64,000 bases of DNA from Paraburkholderia domus (GTDB lineage: Bacteria; Pseudomonadota; Gammaproteobacteria; Burkholderiales; Burkholderiaceae), in the NCBI RefSeq assembly GCF_905220705.1, contig NZ_CAJNAT010000023.1, forward strand, positions 1-64,000, in the 5' to 3' direction. Under the pieces are notes generated by a model that made no database searches, had not been told where the DNA came from, and worked only from the letters and a program-made list of their open reading frames with translations. Positions 35,054 through 43,786 of this stretch are shown here, one piece after another; within the stretch, counting starts at the first letter, position 1; every line of letters starts with the position of its first letter. A program made the position numbers and the translations under genes.

Positions 35054-36493
35054 TCAATTTGCCGATGCCGCCGTGACCGTCGCGGGCACATCCCAGCCGC
35101 CGCCGAGCGAGCGGTACAGCGCAACCGCTGCGAGCGCATGCTCGCGTTTGGCCTGATTCAACGATTCCGCATCACGCAGATACGCTTCCTGCGCGGCGAG
35201 CACGTCGAGAAAATCCGTCGCACCGCCCTTGTAGAGCTCACTCGACAGACGCAGCGCATGGTCCGATGCATCGAGCGCGCCGCCCAGGCGTTGCACTTGC
35301 ACCGCGCCGTTCACGAGGTCGCTACGGTTGTCCTCGATTTCTTTGAGCGCTTGCAACATGGTTTGCTGCAGGCCGAGTTGCGACTCGCGCATCCGGCTTT
35401 CGCTCGCGTCGATGTTCGCGGTGATGCGGCCGGCGTTGAAGATCGGACTCGTTGCATTTAACGCTGCACTGAAGAGGTTATCGGTCAGCGTCGGCAAGCC
35501 GAGATAGGACGAGGCCAGCAGGCCGTCGGCGAGATTAAGCCTGAACTGCGGATAGCGCTGCGCTTTTGACACGCCTACTTCCGCCGCGCGCTGTTCGACC
35601 GTCGCGTAGGCATTGCGCACGTCGGGCCGCTGCAACAGCGCGTCGGACGGGAGCGTCTGCGGCACGCTTTGCGCGGGCACCGGAATGTCGCGTGCCTTAT
35701 TTGCATCAGCCAGCAACAGACCATCGACGCTCTCCGGCGTGCGTCCGGAATACACCGCGATCAGACTCAGCTGATGCTGCACGGCCGACTGAATGCGCGG
35801 GATCTGCGCCTGCAGATCCAGCAACTGGTTCTGCGCACGCGCGACGTCGAGTTGTGTCGACAGTCCGTAATGCAAGCGCTCCTGCGTGAGTTTCAAAGCG
35901 CGGGCGCGGATCTGTTCGTTGTCGCTGAGAATCTGCAATTGCGATTGCGCCCAGCGCAGATCGATATATGCCGCTGCGGTGTTCGCCGCGAGTGCCAGAC
36001 GGACTTGATTCAAGGCCGTTTGCCGACCCGACACCTGCGCCTGCGCTGCCAGAACAGCAAGACGTTCGCCACCGAATACATCCGGCGTCCAGCTCGCTGT
36101 CAAACCGACACCCGCCTGACGCACATAGCCAAGCGGCGGTGGCGTGTTCTGGCGAGAGTCGGATGCGGTCGCGCTAGCGTTCAGCTCCGGCAGCAATGCC
36201 GCGCGATTTTGCGTCACGAGATCCTGCGCCTGCTTGACGCGCTCCACTGCGGCTTGCACGTCGAGATTACCCGTCAGCACCGATTCGACCAGCTGATGCA
36301 TGACAGGATCGCCGAACTGCACCCACCACGTGTCGGCGCTTACGCTGTCTTGAGGGGCATCGACACTCCACGCTGTCGGCGCGACGGTCTGAACCGTATG
36401 TGGGAGGTCCGCATGCGTTTCCGGTTGCACCGCACATGCCGCGAGTGTCAGCAGCGCCGCGCTCGCCAGTACTTTGATAACGATTGGTTTCAT
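35054..36493 (-). CDS. Outer membrane efflux lipoprotein (NodT/OprM-type channel)
   Basis: A 479-residue outer membrane factor. The signal peptide ends with lipobox LAAC (Cys20 lipidated). Two OEP repeats follow with long coiled-coil helices. It supplies the exit duct for the MFS pump encoded upstream. The start MKPIVIK is chosen because the signal peptide begins there; it lies 10 bases after the pump gene stop. It is the third gene of an emrA-emrB-channel operon under the two MarR proteins. Confidence 0.92.
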   Translation of the reverse strand: MKPIVIKVLASAALLTLAACAVQPETHADLPHTVQTVAPTAWSVDAPQDSVSADTWWVQFGDPVMHQLVESVLTGNLDVQAAVERVKQAQDLVTQNRAALLPELNASATASDSRQNTPPPLGYVRQAGVGLTASWTPDVFGGERLAVLAAQAQVSGRQTALNQVRLALAANTAAAYIDLRWAQSQLQILSDNEQIRARALKLTQERLHYGLSTQLDVARAQNQLLDLQAQIPRIQSAVQHQLSLIAVYSGRTPESVDGLLLADANKARDIPVPAQSVPQTLPSDALLQRPDVRNAYATVEQRAAEVGVSKAQRYPQFRLNLADGLLASSYLGLPTLTDNLFSAALNATSPIFNAGRITANIDASESRMRESQLGLQQTMLQALKEIEDNRSDLVNGAVQVQRLGGALDASDHALRLSSELYKGGATDFLDVLAAQEAYLRDAESLNQAKREHALAAVALYRSLGGGWDVPATVTAASAN

Positions 36494-36503
36494 GCTGGAT
36501 TCC

Positions 36504-38075
36504 TCAATGAGCATCGGGCGGCGGTGCGGAAATGCCGAATGGGCGCGAGAACACCACGCTCAGCAATCCGACGACAAAACACAGCGACAGCGCAAAGAAC
36601 GTGTCCGAGAACGTGAGCACAAGCGCTTCGCGCATCAGCAGCGCATGCAGCTCGCCGAGACCCGCACTGGCCGCGTTCAGCGCATCGCCGCCAACCGCCG
36701 CGAAGTGCGCGCTTTGCTGCTGCAAAATCGATTCAACCACCGGGCGGCCCGCGCTCAAGTGTTCGTCGAGCCGCTCGTAATGGAGATTCAATCGGTCGTT
36801 GAGCATCGTGCTGCTCACTGCAATGCCAATCGCGCCGCCCAGATTACGCATCAGGTTGAAGAGGCCGCTGGCGGATCGAAGCCTCGACATCGGCAATGAA
36901 CCGAGCGCCATCGTGACGATGGGCGGAATGCAGAACTGCTGGCCGATGCCTCGCAACGCCTGCGGGATCAGCAACTCCTGCCAGCCCCACTGATTGGTCA
37001 GCGGTACATACAGATAACAGCCGACGCCGAACAGCACCAGGCCGAATACCAGCAGCACGCGCATATCGATAAAACGCGCGACTATCGAATACGCCACCAT
37101 CGCGAGCAACTGAAAACACCCCACCGACAGTAATGCAATGCCGATCTGCAACGAATCGAAACCACGCACACGCGACAGGAACACTGGCGTCAGGAACACC
37201 GCGCAGAAAATCCCGATCCCGGTGATGAACGACAGCAGACTGCCAATGCCAAAGTTGCGGATTGCCAACGCGCGCAGATCGACGATCGGCTCTTTTGCGG
37301 TGAACGCGTGCACGAGGAACAGAAATCCGCAGATCGCCGCCACCCAGGTGCACGTCAGGATCACGTCGTCGCCGAACCAGTTCTTGCGCGGCCCTTCCTC
37401 CAGTACGTATTCGAGGCAACCGAGAAAACCGGACATCAAAAGGATGCCGAGATAGTCGCCCTTTTTCAGCAGTGAGAGATCGACGTTGTCGAAGTTCACG
37501 TACTTCGGCACCATCAGCGTGACGGCGAGGCCCGGCACCAGGTTCAGATAGAACAGCCAGTGCCACGACCATTGCGAGGTGATCCAGCCGCCGATCACCG
37601 GACCGACCGTCGGTGCGAGCGTGGCGAGCGCGCTGATGGTGGTGGATGCAATCAGGCGCTGCTTGCCGGGGAACAGCACGAATGCCGTCGTGAACACGGT
37701 CGGAATCATCGCGGCGCCGAGCGCGCCCTGCAAACCGCGAAACAGGATCATCGAGTTGATGTCCCATGCAAGCCCACATAGCATGCTGGTGACAGTGAAG
37801 CCCAGCGCGGAAAACGCGAACACCCAGCGCGTCGAGAACACGCGCGTGAGCCAGCCGGACATCGGAATCACCAGAATCTCCGCGATCAGATACGCGGTCT
37901 GCACCCACGAGAGCTCATCCTGACTCGCGGACAAGCCGCCGCCGATATCCTTGAGCGAAGACGCCACGATCTGGATGTCGAGCGTCGCCATGAAAAAGCC
38001 GATACACATCAGCACGAACGCGAAGACTTTGGTGCGCGTCGGCAGGTCGGCGGGGTTGGCAAGGACCTGAGTCAT
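36504..38075 (-). CDS. emrB: EmrB-type drug/proton antiporter (MFS, DHA2 family)
   Basis: A 523-residue, 14-span inner-membrane exporter. Typical DHA2 elements are present: TLDIQIVASSLKDIGG in TM1, SGWLTRVFSTRWVFA around the TM2-3 loop, and FRGLQGALGAAMIPT. It begins 8 bases after the adaptor gene and leads into the channel gene. It should expel uncouplers, aromatic acids, antibiotics or similar compounds, coupled to proton entry; the true substrate is unknown. Confidence 0.93.
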   Translation of the reverse strand: MTQVLANPADLPTRTKVFAFVLMCIGFFMATLDIQIVASSLKDIGGGLSASQDELSWVQTAYLIAEILVIPMSGWLTRVFSTRWVFAFSALGFTVTSMLCGLAWDINSMILFRGLQGALGAAMIPTVFTTAFVLFPGKQRLIASTTISALATLAPTVGPVIGGWITSQWSWHWLFYLNLVPGLAVTLMVPKYVNFDNVDLSLLKKGDYLGILLMSGFLGCLEYVLEEGPRKNWFGDDVILTCTWVAAICGFLFLVHAFTAKEPIVDLRALAIRNFGIGSLLSFITGIGIFCAVFLTPVFLSRVRGFDSLQIGIALLSVGCFQLLAMVAYSIVARFIDMRVLLVFGLVLFGVGCYLYVPLTNQWGWQELLIPQALRGIGQQFCIPPIVTMALGSLPMSRLRSASGLFNLMRNLGGAIGIAVSSTMLNDRLNLHYERLDEHLSAGRPVVESILQQQSAHFAAVGGDALNAASAGLGELHALLMREALVLTFSDTFFALSLCFVVGLLSVVFSRPFGISAPPPDAH

Positions 38076-38083
38076 GATCGTCC

Positions 38084-39172
38084 TTAACCGTGAGCAGCGT
38101 CGAGGTGCACTTTCACCGTCGCCGACAGGCCCGGGCGCAGCACGCCTTGCATCTCCTTCGGCACGTCAAGTCGCACACGCACCGGTACGCGCTGCACGAT
38201 CTTCGTGAAGTTGCCGGTGGCGTTCTCTGCCGGCAGCACGCTGAAGGTCGCGCCGGTCGCGGGCGCGAGACTCTCAACCACGCCGTGAATCGGTTTGCTC
38301 GACGCATCGAGATCGACGTCGACGCCGTCGCCGACGTGCATCTTCTTCAACTGGTCTTCCTTGAAGTTGGCGTCGATCCACAGTCCGCTTGCCGGCACCA
38401 CGGTCAGCAGCGAGACGCCCGTGTTCGCCAGCAGGCCGACGCGCGCGGTGCGATTGCCGACGTAACCGTCGATCGGCGAGCGGATCGTGGTGTACTCCAC
38501 ATTCAATGCCGCGACCCGTTGCGCCGCTTGTGCGGTGGCGATGCGCGCCTGCGCGTCGCCGATCTGCGCGTCGAGTACGGCGATCTGCCGTTGCGCGGCG
38601 ATCAACGCCGCGCTGCTGCGGTCGACCGCAGCATGTGCCTTGGTCAGATCGGCGTCCGCGCGTTCTACGACCTGGTTCGATACCGCATCGTCCTTCACCA
38701 GTTCGCGATAGCGCGTCTGATCGGCGGCGCTGCGCGTCAACTCGGCACCGGACGCGCGAACCTCGGCGACCTGCTCGTTGATGGTGGCAAGCTGCAAGGA
38801 CTTCTTCGCCTGCAACTCGGTGACGGCGGCCTGCGCACTCTCAACTTCCGCGCTGGCCTGGGCGAGACGAGCATCGTAATCGCGCGCATCGAGCCGGATC
38901 AGGACCTGATTCGCATGGACGAACTGGTTGTCGTGCACCAGCACATCCGCGACAAAGCCGTTCACCTTCGGCGACATCACGGTCACATCGCCGCCGACGT
39001 AGGCATCGTCCGTCGTCTCAACAAAGCGGCCGACGAAGAACCAGTACGACGCGGCAAGCGCCAGCACGGCGAGCACCGTGATGATCGCAAGCAGCATCCA
39101 CGGAATGCGCCGCGCCGGTTTGGCGGCGCCTACCACGCTGGGCGGTGCAATAGTCGAGGGTGTAGTGGACAT
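38084..39172 (-). CDS. emrA: EmrA-type membrane fusion protein (HlyD family)
   Basis: A 362-residue periplasmic adaptor. It has a single N-terminal span (about residues 23-43, MLLAIITVLAVLALAASYW region), then a biotinyl-lipoyl-like half, a long coiled-coil hairpin (about 85-190), the second lipoyl half and a beta-barrel ending VRVRLDVPKEMQGVLRPG. It connects the EmrB pump to the outer membrane channel. The ATG lies only about 10 bases from a near-palindrome shared with both marR promoters, leaving no room for a normal RBS. The message may be leaderless, or translation may begin at a TTG 12 codons upstream. Confidence 0.9.
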   Translation of the reverse strand: MSTTPSTIAPPSVVGAAKPARRIPWMLLAIITVLAVLALAASYWFFVGRFVETTDDAYVGGDVTVMSPKVNGFVADVLVHDNQFVHANQVLIRLDARDYDARLAQASAEVESAQAAVTELQAKKSLQLATINEQVAEVRASGAELTRSAADQTRYRELVKDDAVSNQVVERADADLTKAHAAVDRSSAALIAAQRQIAVLDAQIGDAQARIATAQAAQRVAALNVEYTTIRSPIDGYVGNRTARVGLLANTGVSLLTVVPASGLWIDANFKEDQLKKMHVGDGVDVDLDASSKPIHGVVESLAPATGATFSVLPAENATGNFTKIVQRVPVRVRLDVPKEMQGVLRPGLSATVKVHLDAAHG

Positions 39173-39181
39173 GATGTTCGT

Positions 39182-39195
39182 ATGTGCGTATGCAC
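39182..39195. promoter_or_regulatory. MarR operator candidate at emrA
   Basis: The core GTGCGTATGCAC, 10 bases upstream of the emrA start, is a near-palindrome. The same 12-bp core occurs at 39706-39719 and, in the other orientation, at 40202-40215. It probably overlaps the promoter or start site, allowing repression of the pump operon. Confidence 0.7.
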
Positions 39196-39261
39196 TCGTT
39201 GAGCTCAAAAAAACGGCACGTTATTCCGCGCCGGGCTTGACCCGCTCCACGCGGGTCTGAT

Positions 39262-39684
39262 TCAAACAGGATCTCTTGTGATGGCAAACAACTCCGAACG
39301 CAATGCCGCCGCGCGCTGCTCGCCGAAGCGATCTTCGAATTCGGCTTGCGCCGCATACCAATGCTTGCGCCCTGCTTGCAGACGCTCCTCGCCGGATGCC
39401 GTCAAGGCAATCGACAACGCCCGCGCGTCCGCCCCACGTGTTTCGCTCGACACCAGTCCGTTGCGCCGCAGCGGCTGGATCGTGCGAACCAGCGTGGTGC
39501 GCTGCATGCGCATGGCTTCAGCCAGTTGCTTCATGGTCATCGAGCCGGTGCGCTTCAGGCGCCCCATCAGCGAAAACTGCGTGATGGTGAGGCCAACATT
39601 CTCCAGGTGGCGGTCGTAAAGCTGCGACACATAGCGTGCGGCCTGCCGGATCGCAAAGCAGTCGTCGTCGAAAAGCCCGTCCAT
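39262..39684 (-). CDS. MarR-family repressor, copy 2
   Basis: A 140-residue winged helix-turn-helix protein (MDGLFDDDCFAIRQAARYV start). The wing and recognition region read MKQLAEAMRMQRTTLVRTI. It is clearly paralogous to the next gene upstream: both share CFA(I/L)RQAAR, (V/E)GLT, and RTTLVR near the same positions, and both are 140 residues long. AGGAAG precedes the ATG. It lies between its paralogue and emrA, so it likely represses the efflux operon and itself in response to a phenolic or other ligand. Confidence 0.92.
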   Translation of the reverse strand: MDGLFDDDCFAIRQAARYVSQLYDRHLENVGLTITQFSLMGRLKRTGSMTMKQLAEAMRMQRTTLVRTIQPLRRNGLVSSETRGADARALSIALTASGEERLQAGRKHWYAAQAEFEDRFGEQRAAALRSELFAITRDPV

Positions 39685-39705
39685 CACTGCGCTTCCTTCT
39701 CGTAA

Positions 39706-39719
39706 GTGCGTATGCACAT
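39706..39719. promoter_or_regulatory. MarR operator candidate at marR copy 2
   Basis: GTGCGTATGCACAT, 22 bases upstream of the start codon, is the exact reverse complement of the site at 40202-40215 over all 14 bases. It is placed to block the second marR promoter. Confidence 0.72.
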
Positions 39720-39764
39720 AATCAGGCGTAGCAAAGCTCGTCGGAACGAGCTCATACGCTGTGT

Positions 39765-40187
39765 CTATCCGGTGATGCTGAAGAGTTCGGAGCGCAGCGC
39801 CTTGGCACGCGCGTGGCCGAACTTTTCCTCGAACTCGTCCTGCGCGGCACGCCATGCGATTGCCGCCTGATCGAAGGTCGTTTCGCCCTTCTCCGTGAGA
39901 CTGAACAAAAACGTGCGGCCGTCATGCTCCGCCGATTCGGCGACCACCAGCCCGTCGCGCTGCAAGGGTTTCATGGCGCGGACCAGTGTGGTGCGCTCCA
40001 TGACCATGGCGTCAGCGAGATCCACCATCGGCAGGTTCGGCGTGCGCGCCAGCTTGGCGAGAATCGTGAACTGCGCAGCGGTCAGCCCTACCTCGCCGAG
40101 ATGGCGCTCGTAGATTTGCGTGACGTGCCGCGCCGCCTGGCGCAGCGCAAAACAATTGCATTCGTCGTAAGAGAGAGGACGGTTCAT
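39765..40187 (-). CDS. MarR-family repressor, copy 1
   Basis: A 140-residue protein with helix-turn-helix MVDLADAMVMERTTLVRAM and the same plan as the downstream copy. It begins MNRPLSYDECNCFALRQAARHV; CNC near residue 10 could be redox-active, but only the second cysteine is shared with the paralogue. No Shine-Dalgarno is seen between the operator-like site and the ATG. The two copies probably arose by tandem duplication and may form heterodimers or sense different ligands. Confidence 0.92.
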   Translation of the reverse strand: MNRPLSYDECNCFALRQAARHVTQIYERHLGEVGLTAAQFTILAKLARTPNLPMVDLADAMVMERTTLVRAMKPLQRDGLVVAESAEHDGRTFLFSLTEKGETTFDQAAIAWRAAQDEFEEKFGHARAKALRSELFSITG

Positions 40188-40201
40188 GTTCGGCAGTGTA
40201 T

Positions 40202-40215
40202 ATGTGCATACGCAC
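40202..40215. promoter_or_regulatory. MarR operator candidate at marR copy 1
   Basis: ATGTGCATACGCAC, 15 bases upstream of the marR copy 1 start. On the coding strand it is followed by CATATACACT, a plausible -10 element, so binding would exclude RNA polymerase. It matches the other two sites listed at 39182 and 39706. Confidence 0.72.
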
Positions 40216-40419
40216 AGCGTCAAGTTTGCTTGCGTTGAACACTGTGTTGCAAAATCTGGTCAACGAGCGTTTCCGAAATCAATGTTCATTAATACGCCTG
40301 TTTGAAATGTCCGTGTACGCCCCAGGGCACAGTGAGGACACGGACAAGATGTCTATGCCGCAGTGGGCACGTGCGCCGACGGCTCGTTCGTGCAGTAAGT
40401 ACGCGCGGCTGAAATGGAA

Positions 40420-40451
40420 AACGGCTCGCCGGAGTCATTCGGTGAGCCGTT
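40420..40451 (-). terminator. Terminator hairpin after the HutG-like gene
   Basis: A 12-bp stem (40420-40431 with 40440-40451) containing one G-T wobble and an 8-base loop. Read on the minus strand it is followed by TTTCCATTTC. It lies about 45 bases downstream of the HutG-like stop codon. Confidence 0.7.
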
Positions 40452-40493
40452 CTGTTTGGTGTGGCCTTTGCCGTGCGACGCGATTAGCGCCCG

Positions 40494-41492
40494 TTATAGC
40501 AGCCGATACGCCAACCTCGCCGCCGCCCTCGCCGTGCGCTTATCCTGATCGAGAGACGGGTTGTACTCCGCCATATCCGCCGCGCGCAGCTTTCCCGACG
40601 CACGCACGCGCTGCACCATCGCTTCGACGACCGACAAGGGCACGCCCAACGCGGCAGGCGCCGATACGCCCGGCGCGGTGGCGGCCGGGAGCACGTCGAG
40701 ATCGATGGTCAAGTAGACGTCGTCCGCTGAATCCAGCATCTGCTGGAGATCGTCCAGACGCTGCGGCAATTGCGGCTCCTGCATATCGATGTCGAGCACG
40801 TAGCGCACGCCGAGGTCCTCTGCGTGTGCGAACAGCGAAGCGGTGTTGCCCAGATCGCTGATACCAAAGCACGCATAGTTGAACGGCACACCCCGTTCGG
40901 CGCATTCGTTCGCAATCTGATCGAACGGCGTGCCCGAATTAGCCGGCCGCTTCTGGCGCAGATCGAAGTGGGCGTCGAAGTTGATGATGAGCAGCTTGCG
41001 GGTTGTCGCTGAAGTGGCCGACGTTGTTGCGGCTCCCGCACCCATGTCGGCAGCCCCATCCAAGCGATCCTGATACAAGCGGAAACCGCTATACGTCCCC
41101 CACGCAACTTCATGGCCACCGCCCAGCACCAACGGGCGGCCGCCGCTCGCGAGCACTTCGCTCACCACGTTCGCGAGTTCCGCCTGCGCGCTTTCGAGGT
41201 CGCCGTCGTCGCACACCACATCGCCCGCATCGGCGAGCGCCGCCATCGACATCTTCGCCGGCAAGGCCGCCATCGCTCGACGCAGTTCCTTCGGCGCATG
41301 TGCCGCGCCGGTACGCCCTTGATTGCGCCGCACGCCTTCATCGGAACCAAAGCCGACGATCACCGGCGCATCGCTTTCAATGCGTGACGCGCCGCCGAAC
41401 GGCACCACCTGATTGAAAATACGCCGGGTGTCGCCGGGTTCGCCATCGTCGGAACGCCCGCTCCACACCTTGTCATCGAACGGAACTCTCAT
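40494..41492 (-). CDS. hutG: Formimidoylglutamase (HutG-like, ureohydrolase superfamily)
   Basis: A 332-residue Mn2+ enzyme of the arginase fold. Metal ligands are H127 (GGGHE), D173, H175, D177 (NFDAHFD), D264 and D266 (TIDLD). The N-terminal [10 protein letters not shown] pattern is typical of formimidoylglutamase, which splits N-formimino-glutamate into glutamate and formamide in histidine breakdown. No other hut gene is nearby. Instead it overlaps, by 4 bases, the ATPase gene of an amino acid importer. Residues about 144-164 form an Ala/Thr/Gly-rich insertion not expected in the family. An agmatinase-like specificity is a less likely alternative. Confidence 0.82.
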   Translation of the reverse strand: MRVPFDDKVWSGRSDDGEPGDTRRIFNQVVPFGGASRIESDAPVIVGFGSDEGVRRNQGRTGAAHAPKELRRAMAALPAKMSMAALADAGDVVCDDGDLESAQAELANVVSEVLASGGRPLVLGGGHEVAWGTYSGFRLYQDRLDGAADMGAGAATTSATSATTRKLLIINFDAHFDLRQKRPANSGTPFDQIANECAERGVPFNYACFGISDLGNTASLFAHAEDLGVRYVLDIDMQEPQLPQRLDDLQQMLDSADDVYLTIDLDVLPAATAPGVSAPAALGVPLSVVEAMVQRVRASGKLRAADMAEYNPSLDQDKRTARAAARLAYRLL

Positions 41493-42265
41493 GCGCGCGA
41501 CAACACCGCCTGCAGAAAAGCGCGCGTGCGCGGCTGCGACGGCGCCGAGAAAATCTCGGCGGGCGGTCCGGCCTCGACGATCACGCCGCCGTCCATCACC
41601 ACCACCACGTCGGCAACTTCCTTCGCGAAACCCATTTCGTGCGTGACGACCACCATTGTCATGCCTTCGCTCGCGAGCAGCTTCATCACTTGCAGCACTT
41701 CGCCGACCAACTCGGGATCGAGCGCGGAAGTGGGCTCGTCGAACAACATCACGCGCGGCTGCATCGCCAACGCACGGGCGATCGCAACACGCTGCTTCTG
41801 ACCGCCCGACAAACTCGCCGGCATCACATGCGCCTTGTGGGCGAGGCCGACTTTCTCCAGCAACGCGGTTGCAGCTGCTTCGGCTTCGGCCTTGCTGGCC
41901 CCGCGCAACATCCGCGGACCGACCGTGATGTTATGCAGCACCGACAGATGCGGAAACAGATTGAACGACTGAAACACCATGCCCACTTCCGTGCGCAGTG
42001 CGTTCAGCGAGCGCTCCTTGAGCATCGCGCCGTGATCTACCAGCCGATGCCCGCAGATATCGATCGTGCCGCCTTCAGCCTGTTCAAGCCCGTTGCAGCA
42101 ACGCAGGAACGTACTTTTGCCCGAGCCGCTCGGCCCGATCACAACCACCACCTGCTGCGGCTGAATATCGAAGTCGATGCCGTTAAGCACGGTATGCGAA
42201 CCGAACGATTTGGTCAGCCCACGAATGCTGACGATAGGTCCATCCACTTTGGCTACGGTATTCAT
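41489..42265 (-). CDS. Polar amino acid ABC transporter ATPase (GlnQ/HisP type)
   Basis: A 258-residue ATPase with Walker [10 protein letters not shown] near residue 37, the Q-loop in [10 protein letters not shown], signature LSGGQKQRV near 150, Walker [15 protein letters not shown] and the switch His in VTHEMGFA. It powers import of a polar amino acid with the permease and binding protein encoded upstream. It overlaps both neighbours by 4 bases, so permease, ATPase and HutG are translationally chained. Confidence 0.93.
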   Translation of the reverse strand: MNTVAKVDGPIVSIRGLTKSFGSHTVLNGIDFDIQPQQVVVVIGPSGSGKSTFLRCCNGLEQAEGGTIDICGHRLVDHGAMLKERSLNALRTEVGMVFQSFNLFPHLSVLHNITVGPRMLRGASKAEAEAAATALLEKVGLAHKAHVMPASLSGGQKQRVAIARALAMQPRVMLFDEPTSALDPELVGEVLQVMKLLASEGMTMVVVTHEMGFAKEVADVVVVMDGGVIVEAGPPAEIFSAPSQPRTRAFLQAVLSRA

Positions 42266-42930
42266 TGCACCATCCCTCCTGCACGCAAGCGGCGCTCCAC
42301 ACGATGCAGCGCGTAATTGGTCACCTGCGTCAGCACCAGATACACCAGCGCGATGGCCAGATACACTTCAAGCGAACGGTACGACACGCTGATGATCTTC
42401 TGGCCTTCGTGCATCAGATCGTCGATCGTCAGCAGCGACACCAGTGCCGAGTTCTTGATCAATGCAATGAACTCATTGCCGAGCGGCGGAATCATCCGCA
42501 CGATCGCCTGCGGCAGAATCACCGCGCGCATCGCCTGCCCCGACGACATGCCGATCGAACGCGCCGCTTCCATCTGCCCGCGATCCACCGACTGAATCGC
42601 ACCGCGCACGATCTCCGATACATAGGCCGCCGAATACAGACCGAGCCCCAGCATCCCGCACACGAAAGCCGGCAACAGAATGCCGAATTGAGGCAACCCG
42701 AAGAACAACAGGAAAAGTTGTACGAGCAACGGCGTGCCGCGGAAGAACGTGAGGTACGCCGTACACAAGCCGTACACGATGCGCCGCTTCGGTGTGAGCC
42801 GGCCGATACCGATCAACAGGCCCAGTACACAGCTCAGCGCGAGCGCGGCGGCGGTCACTTCGACCGTCACCAGCGCGCCATGCATGATGTCCGGCCAGCC
42901 GGCAATCACCGGCGAAAAGTCGAGTTCCAT
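42262..42930 (-). CDS. Polar amino acid ABC transporter permease (HisM/GlnP type)
   Basis: A 222-residue inner-membrane protein with about five spans and the EAA motif [22 protein letters not shown]. It likely works as a homodimer since only one permease gene is present. It begins 17 bases after the binding protein gene. Confidence 0.92.
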   Translation of the reverse strand: MELDFSPVIAGWPDIMHGALVTVEVTAAALALSCVLGLLIGIGRLTPKRRIVYGLCTAYLTFFRGTPLLVQLFLLFFGLPQFGILLPAFVCGMLGLGLYSAAYVSEIVRGAIQSVDRGQMEAARSIGMSSGQAMRAVILPQAIVRMIPPLGNEFIALIKNSALVSLLTIDDLMHEGQKIISVSYRSLEVYLAIALVYLVLTQVTNYALHRVERRLRAGGMVQ

Positions 42931-42947
42931 TATGTCTGCTCAGCCTG

Positions 42948-43703
42948 TTATTGCGCAGTGGCGCCGAACCACTTCTTGACGATTGCCGCGTACGTGCCGT
43001 CGGCCTTGATCTTCGCCAGCGCCGTATTGAGTGCCCCCTTCAGTTGCGGCTCATCCTTGCGCACGGCGATGCCGTAGGCTTCGGTCGTCAGCGGCTTGTC
43101 GAGCACGCGGAAACCGCCGCGCGTCTTCACCAGCTGATAGGCGGCCGGCTTGCCGGTGACGGCAGCGTCGGCACGGCCGATGCCGACCAGGTCGAACATT
43201 TCCTGGTTCTTTTCGACTTCGACGCGGTTGATTTGCGGGAAGTTGTCGCGCAGGAAGTTGACCGATTTCGTGCCTACCTGGACCGACACTTTCTTGCCGT
43301 TCAGATCGGCTACCGACTTGATCGGCGAATCGCTTTTCACCAGCGCAACGAGGCCGCCTGCGTAGTACGAGTCGGTGAAGTCGACCACTTTCGCGCGCTC
43401 ATCGGTGATGTAGATGCCGGAGATCGCCGCGTCGAAACGATGCGCGATCAAGCCCGGAATCAAGCCTTTGAAGTCGATATCGGTCCACTGCACGCGTTTG
43501 CCCATGGCTTTCGCGAGCGCATTCATCATGTCAACGTCGAATCCGACGCGGGCGCCGTTTTCGGTGTACTCCATCGGCGGGAAGGTCGCGTCGGTGGCGA
43601 CGTTCAGTACGTCCGGCGTTTGGGCGGACGCCGCACCGGAAAAGCCGGCCAACGTCACTGCAAACGTGACGCATGCGAGGGACAACAGTCGATTCAGTTT
43701 CAT
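42948..43703 (-). CDS. Amino acid ABC transporter periplasmic binding protein (family 3)
   Basis: A 251-residue precursor with a signal peptide (cleavage near AASAQT, about residue 28). The SBP_bac_3 pattern is VATDATFPPMEYTENGARVG with FDVDMMNALAK, then ISGIYITDERAKVVDF. It is the specificity component of the coupled importer. The link to HutG suggests histidine, formimino-glutamate or a related guanidino/imino acid, but basic and other polar amino acids cannot be excluded. The start is placed at the signal peptide with GGAG upstream. Confidence 0.9.
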   Translation of the reverse strand: MKLNRLLSLACVTFAVTLAGFSGAASAQTPDVLNVATDATFPPMEYTENGARVGFDVDMMNALAKAMGKRVQWTDIDFKGLIPGLIAHRFDAAISGIYITDERAKVVDFTDSYYAGGLVALVKSDSPIKSVADLNGKKVSVQVGTKSVNFLRDNFPQINRVEVEKNQEMFDLVGIGRADAAVTGKPAAYQLVKTRGGFRVLDKPLTTEAYGIAVRKDEPQLKGALNTALAKIKADGTYAAIVKKWFGATAQ

Positions 43704-43720
43704 GGAAGGGCTCCTGGTGG

Positions 43721-43747
43721 TTCGTTCAGTTCGTTCAGTTCGTTCGG
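43721..43747 (+). repeat. Three 9-bp tandem repeats TTCGTTCAG upstream of the binding protein gene
   Basis: TTCGTTCAG, TTCGTTCAG and TTCGTTCGG in perfect register, starting 18 bases upstream of the start codon, inside the leader of the amino acid importer operon. Nine-base units would not shift a frame, but the repeats are upstream of the chosen start; copy number could alter spacing or RNA structure. Confidence 0.6.
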
Positions 43748-43786
43748 TATCCAGATCGAATTCCGGCCGCGGGCGGCCTTGCTCGA

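Larger units (their letters stand above)
40188..40493. other. Intergenic region with marR promoter and hutG terminator
   Basis: 306 bases. The right-hand part holds the terminator of the amino acid transporter/HutG operon, and the left end holds the marR copy 1 promoter with its operator. The middle shows no supported gene. Confidence 0.55.

Noticed and set aside
33902-35461. A 519-codon plus-strand frame opposite the thiolase and efflux channel
   Set aside because: It crosses two real minus-strand genes and has no recognisable sequence.
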